Shown here piece by piece: positions 28,806 to 30,416 of a stretch of 30,416 nucleotides of DNA. Source of the DNA: VGBK01 sp964548475 (lineage in GTDB: Bacteria > Actinomycetota > Acidimicrobiia > Spongiisociales > UBA11373); assembly GCA_964548475.1 (NCBI GenBank), contig CAZJRF010000011.1:1-30416 (forward strand), written 5' to 3'. Within the stretch, counting starts at the first letter, position 1, and every line of letters starts with the position of its first letter. The position numbers and the translations under genes are program-made. The notes beneath the pieces were generated by a model. That model worked only from the letters and a program-made list of their open reading frames with translations, was not told the DNA's origin and made no database searches.

Positions 28806-29312
28806 ATGGAAACGAACCAGGTCCCGCGGCAGGACATGAGCGCGTCGGAGACCGGCTGCTGCCCCAGGTTCGATCCGGCGGGATGGGACGATCAGGAGTT
28901 CCATTTCCGGGATCAGCCCTTCGTGAGGGGCAAGACGATCAGCTTCTTGCACATGCCGCTGAACATGGGCCGCATGATGACCACGACCTGGAGGAAGATC
29001 AGAGAGGCCGGCGCCCAGTCACCCGACCAGTTCCTGCTGCTCAGTTGCGACCCCTCGCCCTGGCGGGGCGAGCACTACTTCTGGGTGGACAAGCAAGTCC
29101 CGGGGCTGGACAACGTTCGGCTGAGCGGGGACTTCCTCACCAAGGTCTTTGACGGGCCTTTCCGGGACGCCGGGAAGTGGGCCCAGGAGATCGAGGAGTC
29201 CGCCCGGGCGAAGGGCCGGCCGATGCAGCGGCTGTTCTTCTACTACACCACCTGCCCTAAGTGCGCGGAGCACTACGGCCAGAACTACGTGGTCGCCTTC
29301 GCCCAGGTCTAA
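28806..29312 (+). CDS. conserved protein with ETGCCP and TTCPKCAxxYG motifs, function unknown
   Basis: 168 residues from ATG 28806; ATG at residue 11 is an alternative. Three Cys features stand out: GCCPRFDPAGWDDQEFHF (Cys18-Cys19), LLSCDPSPWRGEHYFWV and, near the C-terminus, FYYTTCPKCAEHYGQNYVVAFAQV, a CxxC that looks metal- or redox-active. SFLHMPLNMGRMM and VRLSGDFLTKVFDGPFRDAGKW give the family its look. I recognise it as a widespread family sometimes labelled 'hydrolase', but I know no activity. A TAGGAT hexamer (28754-28759) may be a -10. It precedes the mycothiol-type gene by 25 bases. Confidence 0.65.
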   Translation: METNQVPRQDMSASETGCCPRFDPAGWDDQEFHFRDQPFVRGKTISFLHMPLNMGRMMTTTWRKIREAGAQSPDQFLLLSCDPSPWRGEHYFWVDKQVPGLDNVRLSGDFLTKVFDGPFRDAGKWAQEIEESARAKGRPMQRLFFYYTTCPKCAEHYGQNYVVAFAQV

Positions 29313-29337
29313 ACCCCCGACCGACAGGGGAAGCTCC

Positions 29338-30072
29338 ATGCCCCACCACCTCGACTACCCGGCCGCCGTCCTTCGTGACGGTCTCGCTCTGGCCGAGGCG
29401 GCCGAGGCCACCGGCCCCTCGGCACCGGTCGCCGGCTGCCCGGGCTGGGACGTGGCCGAACTGGTTTGGCACCTGGCCCAGGTCCACTTCTTCTGGAGGA
29501 AGATCGTGGCCGATCGCCTGCTCGATCCGGAGCAGGTGCCGCCCCTCCCCCGGCCTGAGGGGTTCCCCGCCCTGCTCGCCCGCTTCCGGGAAGGAGTGGA
29601 GCGGCTGGCCGGGACCCTCGCCGCCGCCGACCCGGCTACCCCCGTCTGGACCTGGGCCCGTCAGCAGGATGCCGCTTTCGTCATCCGCCACCAGGCCCAG
29701 GAGACGGCGGTCCACCGGTGGGATGCCGAGCAGGCCGCCGGGCGCCCTCTTGCCATCGACCCGGTCCTGGCCGCCGACGCCATCGACGAGTTCTTCGAAC
29801 ACACCGCCGCCGACCGCCGGGCCGGGGCCGCACCGGTCGGGGGCACGGTCCACCTCCACGCCACCGATGCCGACGGCGAGTGGACCATCTCCGAGGACGC
29901 CGCCGGCGACCTGGTGGTGCCGACGGGTCATCGGCGGGGCGACGCGGCGGTGCGCGCCACCGCCTCGGACTTGCTCCTCCTGCTCTACCGGCGCATCGAG
30001 CCCGGGAGGGTAGAGACCTTCGGCGACCCCGGCGTGCTGGAACGCTTCCTGGCCCACACCGACCTGAGCTGA
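29338..30072 (+). CDS. maleylpyruvate isomerase-family mycothiol-dependent enzyme
   Basis: 244 residues from ATG 29338; the weak AGGGGAAG lies upstream. The DinB-like N-terminal domain (about 1-150) shows the metal triad: His in ELVWHLAQVH, and Glu plus His in HQAQETAVHRWD. PGWDVAELVWHLAQVHFFW and AVHRWDAEQAAG are the family's usual landmarks, and the C-terminal MDMPI_C domain follows. Members use mycothiol in isomerase or S-transfer reactions. This and SigR-RsrA suggest a mycothiol-using actinobacterium. The exact substrate is unknown. Confidence 0.88.
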   Translation: MPHHLDYPAAVLRDGLALAEAAEATGPSAPVAGCPGWDVAELVWHLAQVHFFWRKIVADRLLDPEQVPPLPRPEGFPALLARFREGVERLAGTLAAADPATPVWTWARQQDAAFVIRHQAQETAVHRWDAEQAAGRPLAIDPVLAADAIDEFFEHTAADRRAGAAPVGGTVHLHATDADGEWTISEDAAGDLVVPTGHRRGDAAVRATASDLLLLLYRRIEPGRVETFGDPGVLERFLAHTDLS

Positions 30073-30268
30073 CCTACAGGGTGAACTCCCCGGTCTGCCC
30101 CAGGTTCCCCTCGACGAACACCTCCACCCGCACCGTCACCCCGGCCGGGAACCCCTCGGGACGGGTGCGCGTGATGGTCACCCAGATGCCAGGGGCTTAC
30201 CTCGGTCAGGGTCAGGAACAGAGCGGGCGATGAGCAGGGCGGCCCGGCCGGCCCGGCCGGGAGCGGGG
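30073..30268. other. short intergenic stretch with possible minus-strand gene remnant
   Basis: No complete gene. On the minus strand a stop-to-stop frame (30074-30199) reads VTITRTRPEGFPAGVTVRVEV and continues to EFTL before TAG at 30076-30074. It looks protein-like but has no plausible ATG/GTG with ribosome site and a TAA closes it upstream. It may be a decayed or frameshifted gene end. The remainder (30238-30262) is GGCCGG-type low-complexity sequence. Confidence 0.3.
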
Positions 30269-30416
30269 CTACCCGGCGGCGCGATCGGGGTACACCACCC
30301 GGAAGCTCGGCTCGAACTCGGCGGGGAGAGGAGCCAGGGAGATCTCCATGTAGGTGCGGGCCGGGTAGCGGGGGTCAGCGAAGATCTCCGTGATCACGTC
30401 GGAGGGGAGAAGCCGG
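30269..30416 (-). CDS. C-terminal end of an unidentified gene (runs off window end)
   Basis: Minus-strand frame open from the window edge to TAG at 30271-30269, giving 48 residues: RLLPSDVITEIFADPRYPAR, then TYMEISLAPLPAEFEP, then SFRVVYPDRAAG. The codon pattern (GC-rich third positions) looks coding. The family is not recognisable from the tail alone. Confidence 0.55.
   Translation of the reverse strand, partial: RLLPSDVITEIFADPRYPARTYMEISLAPLPAEFEPSFRVVYPDRAAG

Noticed and set aside
27522..28952. 476-codon minus-strand frame opposite the cPG-synthetase-like gene
   Set aside because: His/Val/Gly-rich shadow frame with no motif; the plus strand carries the intact P-loop protein.

Overview
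The window is a high-GC, densely packed bacterial segment most consistent with an uncultured anaerobic or microaerophilic member of the Actinomycetota. Evidence for this: TilS sits beside a Zincin_2/DUF2342-type metalloprotease, there is a SigR/SigH-RsrA pair, and there is a mycothiol-dependent maleylpyruvate-isomerase-family protein. Evidence for anaerobic metabolism: a tungsten/molybdenum-type aldehyde:ferredoxin oxidoreductase, the ferrous iron transporter FeoABC, heterodisulfide-reductase (Hdr) modules and many 4Fe-4S proteins. A 10-N scaffold gap (19765-19774) shows it is a draft or metagenome assembly. No taxonomic rank below phylum can be read from the sequence.

Layout. (1) 1-3228: 5'-truncated-by-window housekeeping block on the minus strand (tilS, metalloprotease, small Cys-rich protein, rsrA, sigR/sigH), then tRNA-Thr(CGT) on plus and a secreted M23 peptidase on minus. 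(2) 3361-8582: gabT divergent from an aldehyde:ferredoxin oxidoreductase, then a C_GCAxxG_C_C protein, and an overlapping DUF364/TrmO pair. (3) 8730-13438, plus strand: a nitrogenase-free 'orange protein'-like cluster made of two NifX/MTH1175-type proteins, a NifU-type scaffold, two MinD-type ATPases with inserted ferredoxins, a DUF134 regulator, a DUF5320 peptide and a COG0731-type radical SAM protein. Two transcription units inside it carry an identical 21-bp promoter/operator element. (4) 13513-17611: a dtxR-feoA-feoB-feoC operon on minus, divergent from a CGGC-domain protein.

(5) 17673-24850, minus strand: a compact eight-gene operon, dsrE - tusA - mvhD-like - hdrA/NfnB-like fusion - second hdrA - small winged-helix protein - hdrC - hdrB. 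Divergent from it (25251-26963) is a CoA-disulfide/persulfide reductase fused to a rhodanese domain. (6) 27002-30416: a MoaD/ThiS-like sulfur carrier, a cyclic-2,3-diphosphoglycerate-synthetase-like GTPase, an uncharacterised Cys-motif protein, the mycothiol-dependent enzyme, and the 3' end of an unidentified gene.

How it fits together. Iron uptake (Feo/DtxR), Fe-S or metal-cluster assembly (NifX/NifU/MinD cluster) and Fe-S-rich flavin-based electron transfer (Hdr operon) sit side by side. The most interesting block is the Hdr operon. It joins an NAD(P)H-type flavoprotein/HdrA fusion to HdrBC and to three sulfur-carrier or persulfide-handling families, with no hydrogenase, formate dehydrogenase or Dsr genes nearby. 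Several of its cluster sites are degenerate: the first CCG domain of HdrB, the N-terminal cysteines of MvhD, and one Cys of the second HdrA. My inference is an NAD(P)H-linked persulfide or disulfide redox complex. The actual substrate cannot be read from sequence.
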